From an uncultured Caryophanales bacterium (GTDB lineage Bacteria; Bacillota_I; Bacilli_A; RF39; UBA660), in the NCBI GenBank assembly GCA_946628005.1, contig CAMOWA010000004.1, positions 1 through 64,000 of the forward strand: a stretch of 64,000 bases of DNA. Reading direction: 5' to 3'. Numbering within the stretch: the stretch's first letter is position 1; each line of letters begins with the position of its first letter. The notes beneath the pieces were generated by a model. It saw nothing but the letters and a program-made list of their open reading frames with translations. It ran no database searches and was not told where the DNA came from. A program made the position numbers and the translations under genes. Shown here piece after piece: positions 49,142-59,275 of the stretch.

Positions 49142-49485
49142 TGGATTTATTTGAAGAGATTCAAAAAACGAAAGAGGATTTTCCTAAATTACATTCTTTT
49201 CCTAAAAAAATATCTAAATATAAATTAAATTTTTATCAGATTTTTGCAATAGGGATTTTTATAGTATGCCTTTTTTTGGGAATTATATTGGGAAATCTCT
49301 TTGCTACTTGTCAGCCTTCTTCTTTTTATTATTATGAGGCATGTTCTGTTACTGAATTTAATTTTTCTTTGATGATTGCTATATGGGCAGTTGGATTACT
49401 ATTATCTATATTTATTTTTGCAATTGGACATATAATTGCTTTATTAACAGATATTTCAAAAAAACTTAGTAAATTTCGTGTATAA
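49141..49485 (+). CDS. Small membrane protein
   Basis: Two hydrophobic segments; start overlaps upstream stop. Confidence 0.65.
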   Translation: MDLFEEIQKTKEDFPKLHSFPKKISKYKLNFYQIFAIGIFIVCLFLGIILGNLFATCQPSSFYYYEACSVTEFNFSLMIAIWAVGLLLSIFIFAIGHIIALLTDISKKLSKFRV

Positions 49486-49563
49486 TTGTTGCTTTTTCTA
49501 TAAAAACATGATAATTTTAATTTGTAAGCATCAAGTATGCTTAAATATAGGGAGGTATATTTA

Positions 49564-49836
49564 ATGAAAAAAGTTGATTTTATTGAAAGTGTAGCTGAAA
49601 AAACAGGTTTAACTAAAGCTGATTCTGCAAAAGCTTTTGATGCAGTTTTTGAAACTATTAAAGAAGTTTTAAAGAAAGAAGGAAAAGCTGCAATAGCTGG
49701 ATTTGGAACATTTAATGTTTCTAAGAGAGCTGCTCGTGAAGGACGTAATCCTAGAACTGGTGAAACTGTTAATATTCCTGCAAGAAATACTGTTGGATTT
49801 AAGGCTGGTTCTGCATTAAAAGAAACTGTAAACTAA
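49564..49836 (+). CDS. hup: HU-family DNA-binding protein
   Basis: MKKVDFIESVAEKTGLTKADSAKAFDAVFETI...GFGTFNVSKRAAREGRNPRTGE. Confidence 0.97.
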   Translation: MKKVDFIESVAEKTGLTKADSAKAFDAVFETIKEVLKKEGKAAIAGFGTFNVSKRAAREGRNPRTGETVNIPARNTVGFKAGSALKETVN

Positions 49837-49850
49837 TTTACAGAAGTTTC

Positions 49851-49878
49851 AAAAGAGTCTATATAGATTCTTTTTTTT
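49851..49878 (+). terminator. Rho-independent terminator
   Basis: aagagtctatatagattctt + T6. Confidence 0.7.
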
Positions 49879-49919
49879 ATGTTATAATTATTGTGTATTA
49901 TGTATAAGGTTGTGATGAA

Positions 49920-51032
49920 ATGTTAGAAATAGCATTTTCTTTAATTAAAGAATTGCATGACAATGGATTTCAAGCATATATTGTAGGTGGCTTTGTACGT
50001 GATTATTTATTAGGTATTGAGTCAAATGATATTGATATTACTACAAATGCTACTCCAAAAGAGATTAAGGAATTGTTTTGTAATGATTGCTTACCAAATG
50101 AAGATTATGGTTCAGTTGTTGTAGTTAAAAAGGGTTTTCAATTTGAATTAACTACTTTTCGATGTGATATTGATTATTCTGATAATAGGCATCCTATGAA
50201 AGTTCAATACATAGATGATTTATATCAAGATTTACTTCGTAGAGATTTTGTTATTAATACTCTATGTATGAATGAAAAAAAAGAGATAATTGATTATTTG
50301 GGGGGACAATCTGATCTAGAAAGAAAAGTTATACGTTCAGTAGGTAATGCTGAAGAGAAACTTTCTCAGGATAGTCTTAGAATTTTAAGGGCAATTCGTT
50401 TTGCTACTATTTTGGATTTTTCATTGGATGAAGAAATTGTTTCTGCTATTAAAAAAAATAAAAAGTTATTATATAATTTATCTTATAATAGAAAAAAAGA
50501 AGAATTGGAAAAAATATTTACTAGCCCTAATTATAGAAAAGGAGTTAAAATGTTACTTGATTTAGGATTAGATACTTGTCTTGAAATTTCTAATCTAGAT
50601 AGGGTGTTAGATTCTCCGTCATCTATAGGTTTAATGGGAATTTGGGCTATTATAGATGTTTCTTCAAAATATCCTTTTAATAAAAATGAATTAGAATTAA
50701 TAGATAATATTAAAAATGCTTTGAAACAGAATAATCTTGATCCATATGTATTATATGAATATGGCTTATATGTAAATAGTGTTGCTGGAGAAATTAAAGG
50801 TATTGATGTTAAGAGTATTACGGAGTCTTATAATTCTTTAGTTATTAAAACAAGAGATGATATTTCTATAGATTCATTAACTATTATGAATCTACTACAT
50901 AGAGAACCTGGAAAATATTTAAAAAATATTTATGATTCCTTGGAAAAGGAAATTTTATATAAAAGACTGGATAATAATGAAGATATTATTAAAGACTATA
51001 TTTTATTAAATTTTAATATGGAAGGAGAGTAA
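49920..51032 (+). CDS. cca: CCA tRNA nucleotidyltransferase / poly(A) polymerase family
   Basis: AYIVGGFVRDYLLGIESNDIDITTNATPKEI, RRDFVINTLCMN, DSLRILRAIRFATILDF. Confidence 0.95.
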   Translation: MLEIAFSLIKELHDNGFQAYIVGGFVRDYLLGIESNDIDITTNATPKEIKELFCNDCLPNEDYGSVVVVKKGFQFELTTFRCDIDYSDNRHPMKVQYIDDLYQDLLRRDFVINTLCMNEKKEIIDYLGGQSDLERKVIRSVGNAEEKLSQDSLRILRAIRFATILDFSLDEEIVSAIKKNKKLLYNLSYNRKKEELEKIFTSPNYRKGVKMLLDLGLDTCLEISNLDRVLDSPSSIGLMGIWAIIDVSSKYPFNKNELELIDNIKNALKQNNLDPYVLYEYGLYVNSVAGEIKGIDVKSITESYNSLVIKTRDDISIDSLTIMNLLHREPGKYLKNIYDSLEKEILYKRLDNNEDIIKDYILLNFNMEGE

Positions 51033-51037
51033 TTGTA

Positions 51038-52321
51038 ATGAATAAAAAGTTATTTTTTATTATTTTATTATGTTTATTTGTTTTTCCTTTTTTTGTTTAT
51101 GCAGAAGATTATGAGATTCAAACTCTTATTCCTATTAATACTCATGCTACAGTTAAAACGGATAAATTTTTGTATGGAGATTTTTACTATACTTATGTTG
51201 ATGGAAGTAAAGAGGGTTTAATTAGTTTTTCTTCTATTACTAATAATACTGTTTCTAAAACTGCAGTTAGTATTAATATTTTATTGTTTAATGAAGAACA
51301 AAAAAATATTGGATTTGTTACTTATTGTTCTGATAAAGATTATTCAAGTAATTATTCTGGTTTTAAATTATCTGGAAATCAATCTGCTCCTTTTTCTATT
51401 AGTGTAGTTTCAAAATATTTCGTTGATGGATATTATCCTAGTGATGTTAGATATATTTCGGTTTATGATGAGAATAAGTATTGTCATATTGGTGGCTATG
51501 ATAATTATAAAGATCTTACAATTGATCAAATTGTTAATGGTGCTATATCAAAAAAAGATACATTTCATTTTTCTTTATTTGAATTTTTTTCTGGATTAGG
51601 AGATTTTGGATTATTTCCAGTAATTGTAAAAATAATTGGAGTATTGTTTTTCCTTTATATTATTGGAATTGCTCTTAATATGTTACATGAAAGAATGTAT
51701 GTTAAAAGAACAGTACTTGCTTTTATTCCTCTAATTGACTTTTTTATTTCTATGAAAATGGCATTTGGAAAAATTGTTTCAACAATTTATCTTATTTTGT
51801 CTATTATAGCTTGTATTTTATACTATTTTAATATTCCTATTTTATTGTATGTTATTGTTGGTTTATTTATAATTTCTCTTCTTATTAATTTATTCAAATT
51901 TTTTAGTAAGAAATATGATTTGTTTATTATTGAACCATCTATAAAAGCAGTTGGTTTAGAGTCTAATAATGCTTTTACAGCTGAAGTTCCTAAAGAAAAG
52001 AAAAATTTTTCGTTTTTTAAGAAGAAAAAGAAAAATAATGATACTAATCATTTTATAAATAGTAATAGTTCTACAAATTTTGATCAACCGTATTTAGATA
52101 GTCAAAATGATATTTTAGATTTAAGCTATGATGATAAAAATATAACTGTCTCTACTTCTTTGCAAAGTAATGAAAATAATAATGATTTATTTAATGTATC
52201 GGTTGGTGAAATAGCTAATACAGGGAATAATACTGATTCTTCTTTAGATAGTAATAATATGAGTAATGAAAGTACTAATAATGAAAATGGGGATTCTGAT
52301 TTATATAAGTTTTTTCATTAA
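51038..52321 (+). CDS. Secreted/membrane protein with signal peptide and TM region
   Basis: Signal peptide FFIILLCLFVFPFFVYAED; three or four TM helices; Asn/Ser-rich tail. Confidence 0.65.
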   Translation: MNKKLFFIILLCLFVFPFFVYAEDYEIQTLIPINTHATVKTDKFLYGDFYYTYVDGSKEGLISFSSITNNTVSKTAVSINILLFNEEQKNIGFVTYCSDKDYSSNYSGFKLSGNQSAPFSISVVSKYFVDGYYPSDVRYISVYDENKYCHIGGYDNYKDLTIDQIVNGAISKKDTFHFSLFEFFSGLGDFGLFPVIVKIIGVLFFLYIIGIALNMLHERMYVKRTVLAFIPLIDFFISMKMAFGKIVSTIYLILSIIACILYYFNIPILLYVIVGLFIISLLINLFKFFSKKYDLFIIEPSIKAVGLESNNAFTAEVPKEKKNFSFFKKKKKNNDTNHFINSNSSTNFDQPYLDSQNDILDLSYDDKNITVSTSLQSNENNNDLFNVSVGEIANTGNNTDSSLDSNNMSNESTNNENGDSDLYKFFH

Positions 52322-52426
52322 CTATAAAAATCTGTAATATATTTATGGATTTTTTCTTCTTTTTAATGATATTCTTATTTGACAAATCATCAAAGCTAGT
52401 GTATTTTGATAAGAGGTGAAGAATAT

Positions 52427-53092
52427 ATGAATAATTCTAATCTAATTTCTTTTTTTAAAGGTGGTAATATTGTTATACCTATCTATTTATTAAAACATTT
52501 TAATAATTTTAATATTACTGTTGATGAGTTTTTATTTTTGATGTATCTAAATGGACTGGGAAATAATTATTTATTTGATCCATCTAAATTCTCTAATGAT
52601 TTAAACTTAGACTTATCTAAAATTATGGAATATGTTGATTCTTTAACTAATAAAGGATTTATATCTTTAGATGTTTTAAAAAATGAAAAAGGTTATACAG
52701 AAGAAGTTGTACTTCTTGATGGTTTTTATCAAAAGATTTCTCTTCTTATGATGGATGATGCTTCTGGTAATACGGAACTTAATTCTACTGTATTTGAAAT
52801 GATTGAAAGTGAATTTGGTAGAACTTTAGGACCTATTGAGATTGAAATAATTAAGGCATGGCTATCAAATAATATGAGTGAAGATTTGATTAAAGAAGCT
52901 GTAAAAGAAGCGGTCTTTAATGGAGTTTCTAATTTGAGATATATTGATAAAATATTATATGAATGGGGTAAAGCAGGGATAAAATCTGTTAGTGATGTTG
53001 AAGAAATGCGTAAAAAGAGAAACAATAAAAATGATGCTGATGATGATATTGATATGGATATTGTAGATTGGAATTGGTTCGATGATGAGTAA
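52427..53092 (+). CDS. dnaD: DnaD-domain replication protein
   Basis: FEMIESEFGRTLGPIEIEIIKAWLSNNMSEDLIKEAVKEAVFNGVSNLRYIDKILYEWGKAGIKS; directly before nth as in Bacillus. Confidence 0.9.
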   Translation: MNNSNLISFFKGGNIVIPIYLLKHFNNFNITVDEFLFLMYLNGLGNNYLFDPSKFSNDLNLDLSKIMEYVDSLTNKGFISLDVLKNEKGYTEEVVLLDGFYQKISLLMMDDASGNTELNSTVFEMIESEFGRTLGPIEIEIIKAWLSNNMSEDLIKEAVKEAVFNGVSNLRYIDKILYEWGKAGIKSVSDVEEMRKKRNNKNDADDDIDMDIVDWNWFDDE

Positions 53093-53705
53093 GATTGAAG
53101 ATTATTTAGATGAATTGTTTCCAAATCCTAAATGTGAATTAAATTATTCTAAAGATTATGAATTGTTGATTGCTACTGTATTAAGTGCACAATCAACAGA
53201 TAGACAAGTTAATAAGGTTACTAGTGTTTTATTTGAGAAGTATTCTTCTTTGAAAAAGTTAGAAAATGCTGATATTGTTGAATTGGAAAATATTCTTCGA
53301 CCTGTAGGTTCTTTTCATAAAAAAGCTATTTATGTAAAAGAAATAGCAGGTAAATTGGTAAATGATTGGAATGGTATTGTTCCAAAAAGTAGAGAAGCTT
53401 TATTAGAATTTCCTGGCGTTGGAAGAAAAACTATAAATGTTTTTTTAAGTGAGTTTTATCATGAACCATGTTTTGCTGTTGATACTCATGTTTCTAGGGT
53501 ATTAAAAAGACTTGGAATAGCCAAATTTAATGATGATGTTTATGTAATTGAAAAAAAAGCAATGAAGAAATTTGTAAAAGAAGAATGGGGGAAACGTCAT
53601 CTTCAAATTGTTTTATTTGGTAGATATTATTGTAAGGCTATTAAGCCTTTGTGTAAGGATTGTAAAGTGTTTGATATTTGTCATGAAAAAAAGAAGACTG
53701 TTTGA
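53082..53705 (+). CDS. nth: Endonuclease III
   Basis: VLSAQSTDRQVNKVT, LLEFPGVGRKTINVFLSE, DTHVSRVLKRLGIA, C-term 4 Cys cluster (C-x6-C-x2-C-x5-C). Confidence 0.95.
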   Translation: MMSKIEDYLDELFPNPKCELNYSKDYELLIATVLSAQSTDRQVNKVTSVLFEKYSSLKKLENADIVELENILRPVGSFHKKAIYVKEIAGKLVNDWNGIVPKSREALLEFPGVGRKTINVFLSEFYHEPCFAVDTHVSRVLKRLGIAKFNDDVYVIEKKAMKKFVKEEWGKRHLQIVLFGRYYCKAIKPLCKDCKVFDICHEKKKTV

Positions 53706-53718
53706 TAAGTCTTCTTTT
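53690..53718. terminator. Bidirectional terminator
   Basis: aagaagact gtttgata agtcttctt + T. Confidence 0.75.
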
Positions 53719-56423
53719 TATGGTGTGGATGGTGTTACAGGTACTATCGGTTCTTCTTCACTTGGTTCTTCTTTTGGATTTTCTTTTGGTTCTTCTTTTG
53801 GCTCTTCTTTTACTGGCTCTTTCTTTTTCTCTTCTAAAACTACTGTTGCAGGATCACTTTGGATGTCACTGTAAGATTTATATGTTGCTATTACTTTATA
53901 TGTTCCATATGGGCTTCCAGTAGGTGTATAACTATATGATGTTTTGTCTGTCCAAGTTATTAATACATTATCTTTATAAACATTATAACCAAATTTTCCA
54001 TGAGAAGAATCTCCTATTGGTCCTGGGGATACACTTGACCATGAAATAGTTACTCTTCCGTTTGATTCTGTAGCTTTTAAGTTTCCAGGAGCACTAATTT
54101 TATATTTTGAAATATCATATTCTGTAGGTTCCGTTCCCTTTTTAAAGTATTCATAAACTGCTGAGCCTCCTGGATATGCTAATTTTGGAGGATTTGAACC
54201 TGGGGAAATAGCAACCTTAGTAACACTTTCAGGGGTTACAAATGCATCACGATTTGATTCCATTGCTCCAGCAGATACTAATGCATTGAATAATCTATCT
54301 TTTTGTATTGTTGCTGGTACATTGTGTAGAACATATCCTTCTCTAATTGATTCTTTTGTAAAACTATCATATCCATACCACATTCCAATAGTTGTTTTTG
54401 TTGAGTATCCTACTACCCAAGAATCTCTAATTGCATCTCCTGGCATATTGTATTCATTCATTATATTTTCATCATAGTTTGTTGTTCCGGTTTTACAAGC
54501 AACGTTTGCTGGGGTTCCTCCTGTTAATGCTACGTCTTGTAATACACTAGATATCATGAAAGCTGTTGAATCTGACATAACTTGTTTTTTATCAGATTTA
54601 TGTTCTACGGTTTCTCCAGTTTGTCGATATACAAATTTTTCTACTGAGTATGGTTCATTATAATATCCACCATTTGAGAATGCAGCATATGCTCCTGCCA
54701 TGATTAATGGAGAGACTCCTGTAAATGCTCCAATTGAGTGTGCTTCGTGTAGTGGGATTGTTTCTTTTATATCTGTCTCATCTTCTTTGCTTATACAATT
54801 ATTTGTTTCTCTATTATATCTATATCCTGTATTACATATTTCTGGTGTAATACCTAAGTTTGTTACAAATTCTTTTATTTTTTCATTGTCTACTGCTTGG
54901 AAGGCTTTTAAAGCTGGAATATTACGTGATGCTGATAGTGCTCTTCTTAATGTTATTTGTCCATAGTATCCACCATCCCAGTTTTTAATTGATCGTCCAT
55001 TGGAGTATGAGTAAGGGGAATCATTGAATTGTTCATATGTTGACCAGTTATTGTATTCCATTCCTGGGCCATAATCAAATAATGGTTTTGCTGTACTTCC
55101 TGGTTGTCTTCTTATTTGTGTTGCATAATTAAGAAGTCTTGCATTACTATTGTTTCTTGTTCCTATGTTTCTTCCATTACCAATTGCTAAAATTTTTCCT
55201 GTGTCACTTTCTAGTACTGCAACACCGCTTTGAACCTTGTCATCTATCCAAGAGTAATTTCCACCATCTAAAACTGAGTTTACTGCATTTTGTCTATTTG
55301 GATCTAAAGTAGTGTATACAAGTAAAGGTGTAGTATATGGGTCAATTCCATATTTATCTTCTAATTCTTCGGCTACTGTATCAATGAATCCTTGAAATGG
55401 ATTTTCTGTGACAGCTACTGCTTCATGAGTAAGAGACTCAACAGGTATTTGATTTGCGGCTCTTTCTTCTTCTTTTGTTATGTAACCTGCTCTTCGCATT
55501 AAATATAATACTGTTTTTCTTCTGTTTGTTGCATTTATTGGATTAACTGTTGGTCTATAGAAGTTAGGAGATTTAAACATACCTGCTAAGATGGCTGCTT
55601 CACTTAAGTTTAAATCTGATACACTTTTTCCAAAGTATGTATTGCTCGCTTCTTCTACACCATATATATTTCCTCCTAAAAAGTGATTATTAACATAGTA
55701 TTCAATTATTTGTTCTTTTGAATAATCTTTTTCTAATCGGAAAACAGCGAGGTAAATATCTTCAAATTTTCGGATTATTCCTGGAAGACCTGAAGTTAGT
55801 TTTCCATATTTGTCTGTAAAACTATTTTTTACTACTTGCATAGATAAGGTAGAGGCACCACCAGCTCCGGATCCATGAGTTAATTGACCAATTGTTGCTT
55901 TTAAAAATCTTGGAGCATCAAGACCATTATGTTGGAAAAATCTTGAATCTTCTGTAGCTATTATTGCATCAACTAATACTTCAGGTAATTCATTGTAATT
56001 TACTTTTTCTCTTTTTTCTGAACCTAATTTTGCAATTTCTTTTCCATTCATATCATATATTCTTGATATTTCTAATGTATTTAGTTTCTTTTTGTCATAT
56101 TTTGGATCAGCTTGTGTTTTAATATATATTACAAATCCACTAAATGCAATTAATCCTGTTATTCCAAGAAGTAAAAATATCATTAATAATATACTTATTA
56201 TTTTTTTTCTCTTTTTTCCTTTTTTTGATAATATAAACCATATACCAATAATTATTCCTAATAAAATTCCTATGAGTAGGGTTAGTGTTTTTCCTAAGAA
56301 AGAGAAACATATTATTAGTATTATAATTGCTAATATTAATAATAGTATTTTTAAATTGTTGTTTTTTACTTTTCTCTTTCTTGATTTAATTTGTATCCTT
56401 CTTTTTAATTCTTTTTTTTGCAT
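53718..56423 (-). CDS. ponA: Class A penicillin-binding protein (PBP1A) with FnIII-like domain and Pro/Glu/Lys tail
   Basis: Glycosyltransferase ATEDSRFFQHNGLD, GGASTLSMQVVKN; transpeptidase RQPGSTAKPLFDYGPG, SASRNIPALKAFQ, CKTGTTN; C-term APGNLKATESNGRVTISWSSV and KEEP-type repeats. Confidence 0.95.
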   Translation of the reverse strand: MQKKELKRRIQIKSRKRKVKNNNLKILLLILAIIILIICFSFLGKTLTLLIGILLGIIIGIWFILSKKGKKRKKIISILLMIFLLLGITGLIAFSGFVIYIKTQADPKYDKKKLNTLEISRIYDMNGKEIAKLGSEKREKVNYNELPEVLVDAIIATEDSRFFQHNGLDAPRFLKATIGQLTHGSGAGGASTLSMQVVKNSFTDKYGKLTSGLPGIIRKFEDIYLAVFRLEKDYSKEQIIEYYVNNHFLGGNIYGVEEASNTYFGKSVSDLNLSEAAILAGMFKSPNFYRPTVNPINATNRRKTVLYLMRRAGYITKEEERAANQIPVESLTHEAVAVTENPFQGFIDTVAEELEDKYGIDPYTTPLLVYTTLDPNRQNAVNSVLDGGNYSWIDDKVQSGVAVLESDTGKILAIGNGRNIGTRNNSNARLLNYATQIRRQPGSTAKPLFDYGPGMEYNNWSTYEQFNDSPYSYSNGRSIKNWDGGYYGQITLRRALSASRNIPALKAFQAVDNEKIKEFVTNLGITPEICNTGYRYNRETNNCISKEDETDIKETIPLHEAHSIGAFTGVSPLIMAGAYAAFSNGGYYNEPYSVEKFVYRQTGETVEHKSDKKQVMSDSTAFMISSVLQDVALTGGTPANVACKTGTTNYDENIMNEYNMPGDAIRDSWVVGYSTKTTIGMWYGYDSFTKESIREGYVLHNVPATIQKDRLFNALVSAGAMESNRDAFVTPESVTKVAISPGSNPPKLAYPGGSAVYEYFKKGTEPTEYDISKYKISAPGNLKATESNGRVTISWSSVSPGPIGDSSHGKFGYNVYKDNVLITWTDKTSYSYTPTGSPYGTYKVIATYKSYSDIQSDPATVVLEEKKKEPVKEEPKEEPKENPKEEPSEEEPIVPVTPSTP

Positions 56424-57010
56424 TATATACCTCCATAAACAGTATCAATTATTCTTAAATAATCTATTCTTGGTTTATATCCATCTTTTATTATAAATGC
56501 ATTTTCTCTAAAATAATGGATTGGAATAGATTTTCTTTTTTCCTTATTGATAAAATCTAAGAATTCTTTTGCTCGTAATAAATATGTTTCATTTAGTGTA
56601 GTAAATCTTATAATTAAAAATACTATTCCTTTTTGTTTATATATGTTTTCTATATGGTGTATTTGATGTGGGTGAATATTTTGCAAGGAAAATGCTGTTT
56701 TACTTGCTGTTTCTTTTGCTTCAAAATCAATATATTTACCATTATATATTCCATTATAATCTGTTGTTGATGGAATTGTAAAAAAAGCTTCCTTTATTAC
56801 AGCTTTATCTCTTGATGGATAGTCAACTTTTGTTATTTTAATAGGTGTGGGTTTTTTATATATATATGCTTTATCTATTTCTCGGTAATATTCATTTGTT
56901 AGATTTAGTTCTCCTTCTAAAGTCATTCCTCTATTTCCATAATTAATATTTGTATGGATAGGGTTATTATTTATAGAGAGATTTTTTTTTATTCCGTTTG
57001 GGTAGTTCAT
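56423..57010 (-). CDS. recU: Holliday junction resolvase RecU
   Basis: NYPNGIKK, NRGMTLEGELNLTNEYY, STTDYNGIYNGKYIDFEAKET, NIHPHQIHHIENI; partner of ponA. Confidence 0.95.
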   Translation of the reverse strand: MNYPNGIKKNLSINNNPIHTNINYGNRGMTLEGELNLTNEYYREIDKAYIYKKPTPIKITKVDYPSRDKAVIKEAFFTIPSTTDYNGIYNGKYIDFEAKETASKTAFSLQNIHPHQIHHIENIYKQKGIVFLIIRFTTLNETYLLRAKEFLDFINKEKRKSIPIHYFRENAFIIKDGYKPRIDYLRIIDTVYGGI

Positions 57011-57292
57011 CTCATCACCTATCATTCATTATACTATATTCTTTCATTTTTTTCTATATATTTTCATTTTCTTGTATTTTTATTTCTAGTTTTGTCGTTT
57101 TTGTTTATTTTTATGAAAAATAAATTATTATATATTTGGTGATTAAAATGAATTCATGGGAAATAAATAAAATATTAAATGATATGCTTTTAAAGACTAT
57201 TTATATTGAAAGAGAAATTCTAATAAATAGTATTAGAATTGACAAAAGGCGGAAGTAATGACATAATATTGTTATAAGGGATTGGTGATAAA

Positions 57293-57658
57293 ATGTATCA
57301 AAATAAAATTAAACTTACACCTCAAGATATTCTTGAGAAAAATTTTAAGATTGATACGAGAGGATATCGTTTAAAAGAAGTCGATCAATTTTTGGATGAT
57401 ATTATAAGTGATTATGAACAATTTCTTGAAATTATCAATAATTTAGAGAAGGAGAAGGCAGATTTGCTTTCTGAAGTTATGAATTTAAAACAACAACTTA
57501 GAAATTCTAAACTAAATATGGAGGTTGTTTCTAATACTAGATCACATAGTGATGTAACAAATGTTGATATTATTAGAAGATTATCTCAATTAGAGAAAAT
57601 GGTTTATGGTTTACAAAGTGATAATTTGAGAAATGATGATTTAAGTGATAACAACTAA
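57293..57658 (+). CDS. gpsB: DivIVA-family cell-cycle protein GpsB
   Basis: KLTPQDILEKNFKIDTRGYRLKEVDQFLDDIISDYEQF; directly before rnpB. Confidence 0.92.
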   Translation: MYQNKIKLTPQDILEKNFKIDTRGYRLKEVDQFLDDIISDYEQFLEIINNLEKEKADLLSEVMNLKQQLRNSKLNMEVVSNTRSHSDVTNVDIIRRLSQLEKMVYGLQSDNLRNDDLSDNN

Positions 57659-58000
57659 ATATATAGACAAACGCTGGAATTTTATAATTCTTGAGGAAAG
57701 TCCATGCTCACACAATCTGTGATGATTGTAGTGTTCGTGCCTAGGGAATAAATAACCTAGGGTAGTTTTTACTAACGGCGGATTATTTTCCTGTGTCTTT
57801 TGATATGGAAAAGTCCATAAAGTGCCACAGAGACGATGCTTCTTGAAAAGGAAGAGTGAAACGCGGTAAACCCCACGAGTGAGAAACCCAAATTTGGTAG
57901 GGGAGTCCTAATGAAGGAAACGAACGGATTTAGGGACCAAGAAATTGGTAGATAAATGTTTGTCACCCAATTGGGGACAGAACATGGCTTATTTATATTT
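57657..58000 (+). ncRNA. rnpB: RNase P RNA, Bacillus (type B) class
   Basis: GAGGAAAGTCCATGCTCACAC, AGTGTTCGTGCCTAGGG, AAAGTGCCACAGAGACGA, GTGAAACGCGGTAAACCCCACGAGTGAGAAACCCAAATTTGGTAGGGGA, ACAGAACATGGCTTA. Confidence 0.97.
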
Positions 58001-58027
58001 TTTTGTTATTATTTTATGAGGTGTGAT

Positions 58028-58522
58028 ATGAAGGAACTTGGCGAATATTTAAAACAATCTAGAATAAAAAATGGAGTGAGCATTACTGAGGCTTGTGAAG
58101 ATCTTGAATTTTCAACTTCACAACTAGAAAATATAGAAAGTGGGAATGTTCGAGCATTTAAGGACGTTTATGATTTAAAAGATTCTATTAAAGTTTATGC
58201 TAAATATTTAGGATTAGATTCTGATAAAATTGTTGATGAGTTTAATTGCTTTTTATTCCAACATACTTCTAAAATATCTTTAGATGATATAATTGAGGCT
58301 CAAAAGAAAAAAAACGATAATGAGAAAAAGATACAGTCTCCTTATACAAAAGAATATAAGAAAAAATTTAATTATTGGCCTTTTGTTTATGGAGGGATTG
58401 CTTTATTAATATTTATATTATTGTTATATATAATTATTAGTAATATTAATAAGGTTCCTCGAAGGGTTGATGAACTTAAAGGTTTTGAAGGAAGGAATTA
58501 TATTTATGAATTTACCTACTAA
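58028..58522 (+). CDS. RodZ-like HTH membrane protein
   Basis: LGEYLKQSRIKNGVSITEACEDLEFSTSQLENIESGN HTH then TM; true start downstream of rnpB; precedes pgsA. Confidence 0.8.
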   Translation: MKELGEYLKQSRIKNGVSITEACEDLEFSTSQLENIESGNVRAFKDVYDLKDSIKVYAKYLGLDSDKIVDEFNCFLFQHTSKISLDDIIEAQKKKNDNEKKIQSPYTKEYKKKFNYWPFVYGGIALLIFILLLYIIISNINKVPRRVDELKGFEGRNYIYEFTY

Positions 58523-59108
58523 AATTACTGTTTTACGTTTAATTTTAACCATTTTTATTGTTTTATTATTGTGGTTACCTTTTTCTAGTTTTGGAATCCA
58601 ATTTCCTACTTATTCGGTTTCTGGAGTTATTGTTGATTTGAAATATATTATTGCTGGTATTATTTTTATTATAGCAAGTTTAACGGATTTTTTAGATGGA
58701 TATCTAGCTAGAAAAAATAATATGGTTACGGATACTGGAAAAATGTTGGATGCTATTGCTGATAAAGTTTTAGTAAATCCTATTTTAATTTTACTTGCAA
58801 CTAATGGATTTATTAATTCTATTGTTCCAGTTATTTATATTACTCGAGATATTGTTGTTGATGCTATTAAAATGCAAGCTGCAAGTAAGGGTGTTGTAGT
58901 TGCTGCTATAAAATCTGGTAAATATAAGACTGCTTCTATGATGGTTGGGTTGGTATTAGTATTTTTCTATAATATACCGTTTGAATTTATTGGTTTAAGA
59001 ATTGATTTATTTCTAGTGTATTTGGCTTGTATTTTATCTATTATAAGTGCTTTTGAATATTTTCATTTAAATAAAGGGTTATTATTTGGAAAAAATGAAA
59101 AAGTATAA
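58506..59108 (+). CDS. pgsA: CDP-diacylglycerol-glycerol-3-phosphate 3-phosphatidyltransferase
   Basis: MNLPTKITVLRLILTIF, SLTDFLDGYLARKNNMVTDTGKMLDAIADK (CDP-OH-P signature). Confidence 0.95.
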   Translation: MNLPTKITVLRLILTIFIVLLLWLPFSSFGIQFPTYSVSGVIVDLKYIIAGIIFIIASLTDFLDGYLARKNNMVTDTGKMLDAIADKVLVNPILILLATNGFINSIVPVIYITRDIVVDAIKMQAASKGVVVAAIKSGKYKTASMMVGLVLVFFYNIPFEFIGLRIDLFLVYLACILSIISAFEYFHLNKGLLFGKNEKV

Positions 59109-59126
59109 TTAGAATATTTAATATTT

Positions 59127-59158
59127 AAAAAATCTCTTTTTTGTTAAGAGATTTTTTA
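59127..59158 (+). terminator. Rho-independent terminator
   Basis: aaatctctt ttttgtt aagagattt + T. Confidence 0.75.
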
Positions 59159-59275
59159 TTTTTGATGTCAAATTTCACTTAATTTATAAGAAACATTTGT
59201 TCGAATATGGTATTGCAAAAATATTAAAGTTATTATACAATGGTTTTGTAAGTTATTTACGAAGGAGGATTTGTT

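Noticed and set aside
53608-53923. Plus-strand Ser/Leu-rich ORFs beyond nth
   Set aside because: Antisense of the repetitive PBP1A tail.
57956-58027. First 24 codons of the 188-aa RodZ-like ORF
   Set aside because: Overlap rnpB; RBS supports start at 58028.
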